From Nemertoderma westbladi (Eukaryota; Xenacoelomorpha; Nemertodermatida; Nemertodermatidae): a stretch of 31,667 nucleotides of DNA. The notes beneath the pieces were generated by a model. The model saw nothing but the letters and a program-made list of their open reading frames with translations. It searched no databases and was not told the origin of the DNA. Positions 19,209 to 28,549 of the stretch are shown here, in pieces. Positions within the stretch are counted from its first letter, which is position 1. Every line of letters starts with the position of its first letter. The DNA is taken from positions 1 to 31,667 of the forward strand of contig JAUCBJ010001703.1 in NCBI GenBank assembly GCA_032718475.1, read 5' to 3'. The translations under genes and the position numbers were made by a program.

Positions 19209-20130
19209 CTGCTTTGGTCCCATACATACGAAACGTGGACGTATACTAGTAAAACGCTGGGGACTGATTTTCACATGTATGTCCAGTAGGGCAGTTCATA
19301 TAGAACGTGTGATGGATCTTTCCACCAACGCTTTTATACTAGCATTGCGGCGATTTATCGCTAGACACGGACTAGTAAAATGCTTGTACTCAGACCAAGG
19401 TACAAACTTTGTTGGTGCTCGAAATGAAATTGCTAGAGCCTTTAAAAAATTAGATCATGATCAAATCTCAAACGAACTACGTCCTTACAAAATTGTTTGG
19501 AAGTTTAATCCTCCAGACAGTCCATGGAGAGGCGGAGTCTGGGAGAGATTGATTAGATCTATAAAAACAGCCATGGCGAAAGTAATTCCAGTAAACCACA
19601 TCTTGACAGACGACCAACTGACAACATTGTTTGTTGAAATCGAGGCAATACTAAATACTAGACCAATAGTATTAGTACCCGATGACAAACAATCCCAGTT
19701 TGCTTTAACACTGGCACACCTGCTAATGCAGGCACCGACTTCTTTGTTGCCTATTTCTATTCCAATAGAAGGCGATAGCTATGGTAGAAAAGCGTGGAAA
19801 ATCACGCAACTACTAGGAAACAAATTCTGGGAAATATGGCAAAATCATTATTTGCCCTCTATTTCTGCCAGAACAACTTGGTACAACAATACTCGCGCTT
19901 TAAGAGCGGGAGATCATGTGCTGTTAGCAGAAGTGAATCTAAAAAGACGCTTCTGGATAACAGGTGTAATTTTAGACACACATCCATCTATGGATGGAGT
20001 GACAAGAACTGTGACGGTACGAACAATTGACGGTCGTACAGTAGACAGACCGACCCAACGTCTCGTATTTCTTGAAGAGACGCGAAACAAGTCTGGAGAT
20101 TACAAGTCTCCAACAAATGTTAGTAAATAG
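19135..20130 (+). pseudogene. pol: BEL/Pao integrase core and DUF5641-like C-terminus
   Basis: Inserts the cDNA into the genome. True integrase sequence starts after the duplication near 19160 (GIDCFGPI). Catalytic residues by position: Asp at 19207, Asp at 19393 (YSDQGTNF), Glu at 19543 (GVWERL), with 49 residues between the last two. The C-terminal part (ARTTWYNN, AGDHVLL, RRFWITGVI, DRPTQRL) is the DUF5641-like segment usual for BEL. It ends in TAG at 20130. The core itself is intact and is out of phase with the upstream polyprotein only because of the duplication. Confidence 0.92.
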
Positions 20131-20184
20131 TAAGGAGTTTACAAATAGATTTCCACGTACCTGTACACCGTAATAAGAACAGCG

Positions 20185-20280
20185 GTAGAATTCCATTGTC
20201 TTTATATGTGAACATTGAGGGTAGTACCCTTATGTGTCACATAGGAGCGGGATTTGTAGGTATAAGAAATGGAATTCTAC
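20185..20280. repeat. Long stem-loop closed by a perfect 12-bp stem
   Basis: GTAGAATTCCAT (20185-20196) pairs with ATGGAATTCTAC (20269-20280), and pairing can extend inward with bulges. Inside the loop GGGTAGTACCC forms a smaller hairpin. It could be a short MITE or an RNA structure at the end of the BEL transcript. Confidence 0.6.
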
Positions 20281-20416
20281 TTGGAACACACAATATTGAG
20301 ACATTTTCAAAATTTTAGACAATCCATTTGGTTTTGAAAATTTTTTAAAATTTTCTCAAGTGAATAGATTTCAGGGTACAGTCGGGTGGAACTTAAAATT
20401 AGAGAAACAAGAGAAT

Positions 20417-20438
20417 GGAAGACTCGCGAGCCTTTCTT
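20417..20438 (+). repeat. Dispersed GGAAGACTCGCGAGCCT motif, intergenic copy
   Basis: One member of a family with consensus GGAAGRCTYGYGAGYCT, also at 16032, 18057, 21565, 25763 and 26245, all plus strand, with a diverged form at 7292, 7376 and 7460. The core CTCGCGAG is a perfect palindrome. Confidence 0.85.
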
Positions 20439-20793
20439 AAATTTTAATTAAAATTTACACGGTCTTGTTTCAATAAGTTACGTCAAATAATAGACTCCCC
20501 TATATTTATTACTAACTCTTGATTGCTTATTTTCTGATAATAGTTTGGGATCAAAAAGTGAGTATTTTAGACTCACAGCCAGTTTAGCCCAAAATCGTTT
20601 TTATTTCGGCAAAAAATTTTTAGATAAGAAACAGCGTGTCATTAAAGAAACCCTAGATCTTAGGCTATGGGTAGGAGGTTAGAGCGTTGTCGAGCCAAAA
20701 GGGCAGACGAAAACTCTCACATCTCCTCACAACTAACAATAAACTCTATTGTATTCCCTCTAGTAGTATGATTATGTAACCATACCTCTAATA

Positions 20794-23700
20794 ATGGCGA
20801 AGGGGATACATGGAGAGCCGAGATGGGTATATGATATCCAAGAGGAAGCAGCAGCGCCATTCGAACGATTTGGAGCTAAGGATTACACCATATTTGGGAT
20901 AAAGGATTTATCAGAAAGTACAGCGAAACTCGCAAAGACTAAATATGACTCGAACATATTAAAGAGAAGGCAAAACGCATTAAATGAAAGAATAGAAAGT
21001 TTACGAAAAACCTTCAATGAACTTTACCCGTACGACGCTTTATGTGATACGGGAGATATTAGCGAAGATCCCGATACCGAAATTAGTCGTTTGTATCATA
21101 CTATGCAATACCTGAAGGCGCATGAACCTATGCCTGCGGTACGCGATGAATTCGATGGAATGCATCTTAACAGACAAACTCGAGGGGACGATAGAGAAAC
21201 AAAGGAAGCATTTTCAGTTTATAAACTTTATTATCAATATGGTGCTTGTATGCGCGAACAACGAAATGCGATTCCGATGCGTTTGAATAAGGAAAATCCC
21301 GAACCGATATTGGCGAGGTGTTCGAACCATCAACAACTACGCTACCAGGAAGGAGGGTATCCTTTATCGAATCCATATCATTCATTCGCTATGACTGGAC
21401 CAAAGGCGGGAGAAATTGTCGTTTACCCACCTAAGGTTGTTGAACCCGATGCATTTGAACTTACGCTGGACAAGGCGACTCAGTCAACCCACAAAAAGAA
21501 AGAAGCTCTTAGCCTATACAGAGCCTATAAGGCTTTCGAGAAAGGTGAGATGGAAGAATGGGGCGGAAGACTCGCGAGCCTACCTTACCATTGGACGTCA
21601 CACAATCAAACTTCAGCTAAGGAGATGACACCGGAAGTTTTCGAGAGTATAAACTTTGCTCAAAACGTTATTCAGAGACTACAGATTGCATCCCCGGAAA
21701 GGACAAGAGAAATGCAACCGTATAGTACTTTGACTACGAAACCATTGAGTACGACACTCAATTTCCCTATTAGTATACCAGTTCGACAAGATACGACGTA
21801 TGAAATACCTATTGTGGATCATCCGGAAATCATTTCGAACTTAGAGTTTCTTCCTGCAGTTGTTCTAAGCGATATGGTTAAGATATATGATTTACGTAGA
21901 CATATTACGCAAAAGGTCGTGCATAATGTTCCGCCTCATATTCAAGACTTTAGGGAACTGGATAGAGCTGGCGCTGATATAGCTCCGAGTAACCTGAAAG
22001 GATATTTAACCAAAACAATTCGCTTATGGATTGGAACAGGAACCTTTGAGTCGGATACAGATATCGCTGCAGACTGGCAAGGTAAAGTCATTCGTTTCGA
22101 GGACGAGAAAGACATCGAGAAGATTTGGCAACCTTCGGAAGAATTATTGGACGAATGGAATAGGACGTTTAGATCGTTTCAGGAAAATGGAAAATGTTTT
22201 ATGACAATGAGGGCGGCAGCCATCAGCAGAGTCTAACCTCCAAGACTATACAAATTAGAGCGGCAGACGGAGTTTTGCACGTTTTCAGTAGACAAAGGAG
22301 CGACAAGCGAATGCCGATACCTCCAGGAACTACCAAGCGGCACCATTTCATCACTAATATAGTAAAGAAGATGGACCAGGCTTGCAATATCGATGCTAGA
22401 ATGTTACCAAAGATGGTGAGAAATATGATTTTAGATAAAACTGTTGTAAAGATTGGATCAGGAGTGAGAGAGGACTTAATTAGCGACTTCGCCGGCATGT
22501 CGGACAGTGACGACCGATTACCGACACCTTACGTCGACACTCGACCTCTTATACTGTGGTCTATAGAACAAGGATACTTCCGTGAGTATGATACTCAGAA
22601 AACCGGAACTGGATACATTTCCTATTTGATGTTTAATTGGGATTACAAGGAAAGTAAAAGAACAAAGTATATCGAAACGTATGGAGAAGGTGATACTCCA
22701 GATATAAATGAGTTTGAATCACAGCTCAAATGGAGAGGATGCGTATATTGGGCTATTACTTCACCTCCAAGAGCGGTACTACAATATTATTTAGCGATAG
22801 AGTCATCAGTGAATGTTTGCTTAGTCGCCGACATTGTGTCTCGGACTCTTAAATGACATCCACTTTGTCTCGGAGAAGATCATACATTCTACGCGGAAGG
22901 GAGAATTCATACCGATGTGTTTAGACGGTTTCTCGAACCCTTCTACAATTCCGACGCTCAGTGTAATGCCTTCACTCGAGCAGGATTTAGTATATTTCGA
23001 GACGTGTATCTTCGCTATGCGGGATCTCTTATCGAAAGACCATCTATGTTTACATTGTTACCCTATGAAGGAGAACGTATCGTGGAGCTTACGGACGAAT
23101 CACGGCAGATGCGCGCGCCTATCGGTCACTTAGGTGATGATTTCGAAGTAACAACGATCATTGACGATCCTTTAGAGGAACTTCTTGAGATTGAAAGGAA
23201 CCTCCCGAAGAAATCTCAGACGGAGATTCGACAACTAGAAGCAACAGATGCTGTAGTTTGCATACAACCTTCTGAAACATACCAACCTGTAGATCCAGAC
23301 GATTATGACTATAGTGTGGGAGGAAGCGCTCGACCCATTGGAGATCTTATATATGAGCGAGTGTGGTACCCTGCTAATACGATGTGTGGTAAATGTGGCA
23401 AACATCGTAACATGTAAACATGTAAACATCATTCGACAAAGTGCAGTGGAAAGCACATTACTACGACTCAACTAATCTGTGGATGGTGTGGAGATCAAGG
23501 GTCCCATACATTTTATACTTGCTGGAGATTTATGGCTCAATGCACATACTGCAATATAAAGGGACATCGAGCATCTGAATGCCAACTGCGAGACATACCT
23601 TACGAACACGAATCTGTAAAACTCGTGCGAAAACTATTTGATGATTGGGAAGATTTAGCTGACGAACATGTATCGGCGCAAAGAAGACGATTCCCGATGA

Positions 23701-23993
23701 GAGCGCATCTTGGATTTTGGGCGGTAAATCCCCAAACGATGATGTCGGAAGGATATATCTCTGCTATGCCACAATATGACAAACTTATCGAGGTAGTTGA
23801 TATTTTGCCTCACGATAGTGGATTTCGAGTTGTGCGCGAATACTTGTTACAGATACACCCTGACAATAAGAATACATGGAATTTCCAGAAAGTCGTTAAC
23901 CGTATCACATATGGTGAATTTGATCATTTCCGAACGGAAAAGCGGAACAAGGGAGCTTGGTTAACCGTCGCATGGGCGTACCTAAAGAGGTGA
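20794..23993 (+). pseudogene. Unrecognised Gag-like protein with C-terminal zinc knuckles, decayed
   Basis: Starts at ATG 20794 and is open to 22236 (480 codons). Continuation is in the next frame from about 22194, so one shift lies near 22190-22236. From there one phase is open to TGA at 23991-23993, except for TGA at 22854 and TAA at 23415. Total about 1,065 codons. The N-terminal part is helical and charged (KRRQNALNERIESLRKTF); the middle shows no motif I know. Near the end are C/H motifs: CGKCGKH (23385), CGWCGDQGSHTFYTC (23478-23522) and a standard CX2CX4HX4C knuckle CTYCNIKGHRASEC (23541-23582). About 135 residues follow. Zinc knuckles suggest a nucleocapsid-like function, but no protease, RT or integrase follows. 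It could be an extra gene of the BEL element, the gag of a second truncated element, an old viral insertion, or a domesticated gene now lost. A dispersed-motif copy is in frame at 21565 (GRLASLP). Confidence 0.6.
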
Positions 23994-23999
23994 GGTCTC

Positions 24000-25147
24000 T
24001 ATAGGGGTGCGCTCAACAGGCGGCGGCGGACTCGTGAGGGTCCGGGGGCACGTTAAATTGCTTGGCTAAGTGCAAGGGAGATACTTAAGGCCCTCGTGTC
24101 TAACGAACCATGAATTGCCATGGTGCCGTGGTACCGTCTAGTCGGCCTGTTGCCGTACTGCCAGTCCTGTACACAGTAGGGGTGGTGGCATGGCGTGATT
24201 TGTGGTTCATGTGGCGTGAACTATGTTTTGTATGTGGGCAATCAGTGGCAGTTTGCTTGGGGCTTGGATGGTTCCATTGGCCATCAGCTGTTCCGTTTTT
24301 TTTTGATACTATATGTTATTGTCTCCATGTTCAGCTGATTGGTCTTTGGTGGCATTGGAATAAACCGTCTGGGTCTTTGAGCTTTCTGTTGCTGTGGGTA
24401 CGTGAGTACACGTGATTGTATGTGTGGCCACTGTGAGTGAGTATGGGAACCCTTGCCAGTTGGACCAGACGCCGCTGGTATTAGTAGGACCATACTTTAC
24501 TGCGCCCCAGCATACTTTGTGCACACAAAGTTATTTTACCCTGTCGGTAAAATAAGGTACTCTCGACTCTTTTCCTGTGGTTCTTGTCGATACAATTTGT
24601 CCCCTCTGATTTGACCCCGATTTTGTCTTACCCGATTATGTCATCTGTGTGTGCATGGTATGTGTTCGATTTTGTGCTTACCATAGTGTACTTGATTTCG
24701 TGAACATCTGTTGAGTACACGTATACAGGACGGGTAAGTGGTTACTTGTTCCTAGCTTTCGAGCTAGTCAATATTGTTTGTGGAACTTACTTCCCCTCAA
24801 TATTGCCGGCGAGGCAGGTGAAAACGAGTCAAAATTCCATGTTGGGTAGCGCAAGCCCACTTGGGACAAGACCGTCGGTTAGGCCCAAGGGCGACCTTGG
24901 TGCTCGATCGCTATCGACTGGTCCACCTGCCGGTTGACTCTTTGTTATACTTTGAGTTGGCTCAATGTACAGTCAGGCCACAGTAAGTTGACAGTAGCCG
25001 CCCATCTGGCTACACGTTCAACGAGCTGTGCCGGTGTGATCGGGGGACCGAAAACAGAACCCGGGAAGCATCGGGCCACCCTCCGGCCCGGTCTGATAAT
25101 AACATCTGTCGGACTGGCCCCAGGGGTGGTGGAAACACGTCCGCCTC
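24000..25147. other. GC-richer non-coding region between the two unrecognised frames
   Basis: No convincing gene on either strand; short open frames are scattered and lack motifs. The composition shifts to near 50% GC, rising further after 24840, where CpG is frequent. It contains two adjacent hairpins (24515-24555) and complementary arms GGCAGGTG (about 24814) and CACCTGCC (about 24924). It may be a structured leader of the frame at 25148, or part of a retroelement. Confidence 0.55.
24515..24555. repeat. Two back-to-back hairpins
   Basis: CTTTGTG-CA-CACAAAG (24515-24530) is followed without a gap by a perfect 10-bp stem TTATTTTACC-CTGTC-GGTAAAATAA (24531-24555). No T-run or gene end suggests a bacterial-style terminator. 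Likely a structured RNA or DNA element. Confidence 0.8.
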
Positions 25148-25741
25148 GTGGGTGCGCCTCCGGGAGGAGCCCAGAAGGACGAAAGCGACCGAGCCGCGTT
25201 CTATCATAAACGTATACGAGCAAGCGTATTCGAGGAAGAGGAGGTCCTAGAGGCGACCAACATACCAGCTACTCCGGTCGCGCCGTCTGCACGTCACCCT
25301 CGGGAGGACGGACAGCATAGGATCATAAGGGTTTAGAAAGTGGGCCAACAATTAAAGAAAACTATCAATGTTGAAGAACGAAGGGGATACGAACCGACTA
25401 TTCGGATTACTCGGGATACGGTTTCGCTTCCCAGAGAACCGCAAGGAGGATCGGGACATATACCAGCTGATCAAAAGGGGGCGCAAGCTTCTCTTGGGTC
25501 TGCGTCGTCCGCTTCTCGCGCGTTCCCAGACGTTTTACCAGCGGTAGATACAACAGATCGGTCACGAGGAATTGGACGAGGATTTGGGATAACTAAGAGA
25601 CGAATATGTGAGGAAATGGTCGTACCATCTCCCAACGTCCAAAGTAAACCGGTGGCTCGCCCCACAAGTCCCATATCACGAGCTAAATCACCGATACGCA
25701 GTTTTCGAGGACGCGGCAGGGCTCGATCCGCTAAGCGTTAA
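25148..25741 (+). pseudogene. Unrecognised Arg/Gly-rich protein with one in-frame stop
   Basis: One reading phase of about 197 codons is interrupted only by TAG at 25334-25336. The first part is acidic then Pro/Ala-rich (FEEEEVLEA, APSARHPRED). The second part is Ser/Pro/Arg-rich and ends in basic RG repeats (RSFRGRGRARSAKR), the style of RNA-binding tails. No catalytic motif, membrane segment or known domain is visible. The same phase after the stop reads through the dispersed motif at 25763 (GRLVSLS), so the protein may once have been longer. No clear ATG: the region before 25340 opens with GTG, and an upstream exon or a decayed start is possible. Position after the Gag-like frame suggests a second gene of the same element. 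Confidence 0.45.
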
Positions 25742-25762
25742 AGCGGGAAGGAAGGAGTGGAC

Positions 25763-25784
25763 GGAAGACTCGTGAGCCTTTCTT
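25763..25784 (+). repeat. Dispersed GGAAGACTCGTGAGCCT motif, copy downstream of the Arg-rich frame
   Basis: Lies 22 bases after the stop at 25741 and in the same reading phase, where it would encode GRLVSLS. Confidence 0.85.
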
Positions 25785-25789
25785 ATGAA

Positions 25790-26440
25790 TTGTTTGTTTT
25801 ATGTATTGTTTTATGTATTGTTTATGTAAATTGAATTGTTTATGTAAAGTGATTGTTTAAAATTTATATTGCTCTAAATTTATGCAATTTATATTGTTCT
25901 AAATTTATGCAATTTATATTATTCTAAATTTATGCAATTTACATTGTTCTAAACTCATGTATTTGTATTGTTCCAATTTTGAAATTTAGAAAGTTTTATA
26001 TTTAGAAGGAATTTATATTTGAAAGATTTATATTTCATATTTGAGATGTAAAAGGAGTTTATATTATTTTAAACTTATGCAGTATTATTCTAAACTTATG
26101 CAATTTAGAAAGATTTATATTTAGAAAGTGCTATATTTGTAGTCATTCCAAACTTACGCAATTTATTGTTTCGAATATTATGCAATTTATATTTTATAAA
26201 GAAGCAGTATTTGTATTCACAGTAAATAGAAGGCAAGAGCAGACGGAAGACTTGTGAGCCTTTCTTGTGATTTATTTGAAATTATTCCGAACTTATGCAA
26301 TTTGTTTTATATTTAAGTAGTATTAGTATTTGTGATTGTTTGAATTTATGCAATATTTGAGATGCAATAGATTTATTTTGGTGAATTTAATTTAGATTTA
26401 TATTGTACTTACTTAATAAAGCCTTAAATACGTAAAGTTT
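25790..26440 (+). repeat. AT-rich degenerate tandem array (about 25-bp unit)
   Basis: Units of the form TCTAAATTTATGCAATTTAT repeat about four times at 25872-25976 and then degenerate (TCTAAACTTATGCA, ATTTAGAAAG) up to about 26360. No open frame. An AATAAA (about 26414) lies at the right edge. It resembles a long 3' UTR of the preceding frames or a satellite-like filler. Confidence 0.75.
26245..26266 (+). repeat. Dispersed GGAAGACTTGTGAGCCT motif inside the AT-rich array
   Basis: The last copy seen. It stands out as a GC-rich word in sequence that is otherwise over 75% AT, preceded by a short GC-richer patch (AAGGCAAGAGCAGAC). Confidence 0.85.
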
Positions 26441-26731
26441 GAATTTGTAATTATTTTTGTATCGAATTATTATGTAGAGGTATTATTGTTGAGATTTAAT
26501 TTGTAAATATGTAAGTACGTCCCAAGTATTCCATAATTTGATTTAGTATTGGTGAAAACCGTATATTTTATGCACGATAATATCCTGTTTTCATGGAGCG
26601 GTATAGAATTATATTCTCATAAATGCCGTGGATTTTCAAAATTTTATTTTGTTCGAATTAACTTTGCTATAAAGATTACATTAAGTCCTCATTTGCATTC
26701 AGTATATCTATTTGTATAACATTGTTCAAGT

Positions 26732-26803
26732 GGTTCAGTAGCTCAGTCGGTTAAGCGTTGGAAATTCGTGTAGTAGGTATTGAGTTCGAATCCTAGTAGG
26801 TGC
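26732..26803 (+). repeat. tRNA-derived SINE head or tRNA relic
   Basis: TAGCTCAGTCGGTTAAGCG (from 26739) is a textbook RNA polymerase III A box, and GAGTTCGAATCC (26782-26793) a B box, 45 bases apart. The acceptor and T stems do not pair well by hand, so a working tRNA is unlikely. No poly(A) tail or target duplication was identified. Confidence 0.7.
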
Positions 26804-26882
26804 GAATTATTTTTTGTGCAGAGTTTCAACTCATTTAAATTAACCGCTACAAATTAAATTGCATTTGCTCAATGTAGATTAA

Positions 26883-27173
26883 CCAATAGGATTGCAGTTA
26901 TTAGATAGTAACCAATGTCGTGCAAGATACGTGTTCGCTGGACCAATAGTTATCTTTAAAAACCTATTAGAACTCATAGAACAATCTAGATTTATCTCGA
27001 TTGATTGCAGCACAAATTTGCTATAAAAGGTGCGATTTTGTTCATTAGCTATATCGTATACACTTATTATCTAGCTTATCTTATCTCTTAGTATTATCAG
27101 ATTATCACTATTAGTTTCTTGTTACGTTTATTGTATATTAGTTTTGTAATAAAAGTTAGAAATACTTGTTACA
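26883..27173 (+). promoter_or_regulatory. LTR-like promoter/poly(A) module
   Basis: Three CCAAT boxes (26883, 26912, 26943) precede TATAAAAGG (27022-27030). AATAAA follows at 27148 and then a TGTTACA end near 27173. This order over 290 bases is what a U3-R-U5 LTR shows. The 5' edge (TG...) and target duplication were not found, so a solo LTR, an LTR of a lost element and an ordinary promoter all remain possible. Confidence 0.45.
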
Positions 27174-28230
27174 TCTGCCCTTTTCCTATCATGTTTTACC
27201 ACGGTGAACCTAACTGAGGGACAGGATGGCAGGCTAAACATCGGGCCACAGCAATGAACGGGAACATCTGAGGAATGTAGAAGGAGACAACCCGCAATAT
27301 CATTCTTAGTTATTCGCCCATCGCCTGAAAGGTTAGACAGCGTTCAATGCCTTGCTACCTAAGTGTAAGACCAAAGATCGAAGGTAGAGGTAGTGACACG
27401 CTGTGCGCTAAAAATTACATCTAGGGACCGTACTGTCTTAATTCAGAGAAAACCCGCAGTAGACCTTCATATTCCTACGGGGGGGAGAGGAGATCAGGCA
27501 GAAAGATACTAGTACACAGATAGGACGCAGGCACACCGGTACAAGGCATACACATTGGTAGGGTGCAGCAAACTGTACGCCTAACTCTTGCTAAGTATAG
27601 GTGCGTCTGTGACTGTTTGTAGTACAACGGTGTCCATTGCATTTGAACTTGTAGGCCAGAAGGGTTACTGTGTTTTACCTGAATTAGGATTGTACCGTTC
27701 AGGCGGTAGGGCAGTTTACCACTAGGCGCAAATAAATTGAGGCTATTTAGGGATACTAACATCTACCGTGTCCCTGCCAACATTCTGTTAGGAAGTTGCC
27801 GTGCCCATCTAGGCAACCAAAATTCTAGATAAGAACACCAGGCTAGCTATTTGTAACAGTACGCCTACTGTAGTAAACTAACACATTTCTTCTTAGTATT
27901 AGGGACCTGGTAAATTAAATTGCCGAATTCTGGGCGTAGTATTAACCTTATGCCTGAATTTGAGTCCTGGAAATACACGAAAGGGGAAGGAGCCTTATCA
28001 TTCGTGAGTATTGGACCTACAAGTTACAAAATTAGAATATTTGTAAAATGCACACCGGACCCAGTAATTATATATGTGAAGGAGCAAAACTGACTTTGAC
28101 TGTTTAGAATCAAGACACACGCGCGTTAGAAATTATTTACACCTCAAAATATATAAAATAATTTTTGTCCATACTGCGCTTTGCCCGCTAGTTAGACCTT
28201 TCTGCACCTAGCTAGCGTCTCTCTATCCCA
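27174..28230. other. Unassigned 1-kb stretch, balanced composition, no gene seen
   Basis: About 45% GC by eye, few simple repeats, no long open frame on either strand (the 95-codon minus frame at 27475-27762 has no recognisable motif). It differs from the AT-rich flanks. It could be internal non-coding sequence of an LTR element starting at the preceding module. Confidence 0.5.
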
Positions 28231-28234
28231 ACCA

Positions 28235-28281
28235 TATAAATCACACCGCGGCAAAGTATACGAGCCCCTTAGTCCGTCAGT
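28235..28281 (+). promoter_or_regulatory. Possible core promoter (TATA and initiator)
   Basis: TATAAA at 28235-28240 and TCAGT at 28277-28281 resemble an arthropod TATA/initiator pair, but the spacing (about 42) is longer than usual. A donor-like GGTGAGAAG lies near 28422, and AATAAA near 28500. Could be chance or a second LTR. Confidence 0.25.
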
Positions 28282-28549
28282 GAGTCAGCCTGATTTTAGG
28301 ATTCGCTGCGCGGGATTTTGTTTTATCGAAGTTTGTCCGTTCGTAGACTGTTTTCTGCCTCACCGGTTATAAGAGACCGATACTGCAATATATATTCGCT
28401 TACTTAGAGTTTACTGTTTTGGTGAGAAGGTCGGATTATGATTTGATTCACAAACTTTACAGTAGGATATTGCAGGCATTAGGTACGTCTCTTCGCATAA
28501 ATAAAGTTTATAGAAACAAGTATTACTTACGTTATGTATAGGTATATCA

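Larger units (their letters stand above)
6468..20130 (+). mobile_element. Degenerate BEL/Pao LTR retrotransposon, internal region
   Basis: Domain order is that of BEL/Pao: coiled-coil gag with DUF1759-like region and zinc knuckles, DUF1758-like aspartic protease, RT, RNase H, HHCC zinc motif, integrase and DUF5641-like C-terminus. All parts are on one strand. Disabling changes: TGA at 7483, a one-base shift at a G7 run (8274-8280), TGA at 15768, TAG at 17298, and a 16-bp tandem duplication near 19160 that shifts the frame. A LINE occupies 9078-15150. LTRs were not found on either side, so the outer limits given are the first and last parts I can support. The downstream frames at 20794-25741 might belong to the same element. 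Confidence 0.92.
20131..20793. other. Non-coding stretch between BEL integrase and the Gag-like frame
   Basis: AT-rich, no open frame of note. It should hold the BEL 3' LTR if the element ends here, but nothing matches the region upstream of gag. It contains a hairpin (20185-20280), a copy of the dispersed motif (20417) and, just before 20794, a leader with ACAATAAACTC and several short ATG-free stretches. No clear polypurine tract was found. Confidence 0.6.

Noticed and set aside
6512-20671. CCCATAGCCCAAGCTTAGGG (6512) is similar to the reverse complement of 20651-20671, hinting at inverted ends around the BEL element
   Set aside because: Only about 20 bases match, neighbouring bases do not, and LTR elements have direct repeats, not inverted ones.
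22190-22240. Programmed ribosomal frameshift between the two phases of the Gag-like frame
   Set aside because: No slippery X-XXY-YYZ heptamer in the right phase was found, and the region already has two nonsense changes, so decay is simpler.
24945-25223. Minus-strand 92-codon frame in the GC-rich stretch
   Set aside because: High GC makes such frames likely by chance, and it overlaps the plus-strand Arg-rich frame without any motif.
26732-26803. Functional tRNA gene
   Set aside because: A and B boxes are good but the acceptor and T stems have several mismatches.
27475-27762. Minus-strand 95-codon frame
   Set aside because: No domain, no splice context, no supporting neighbour.
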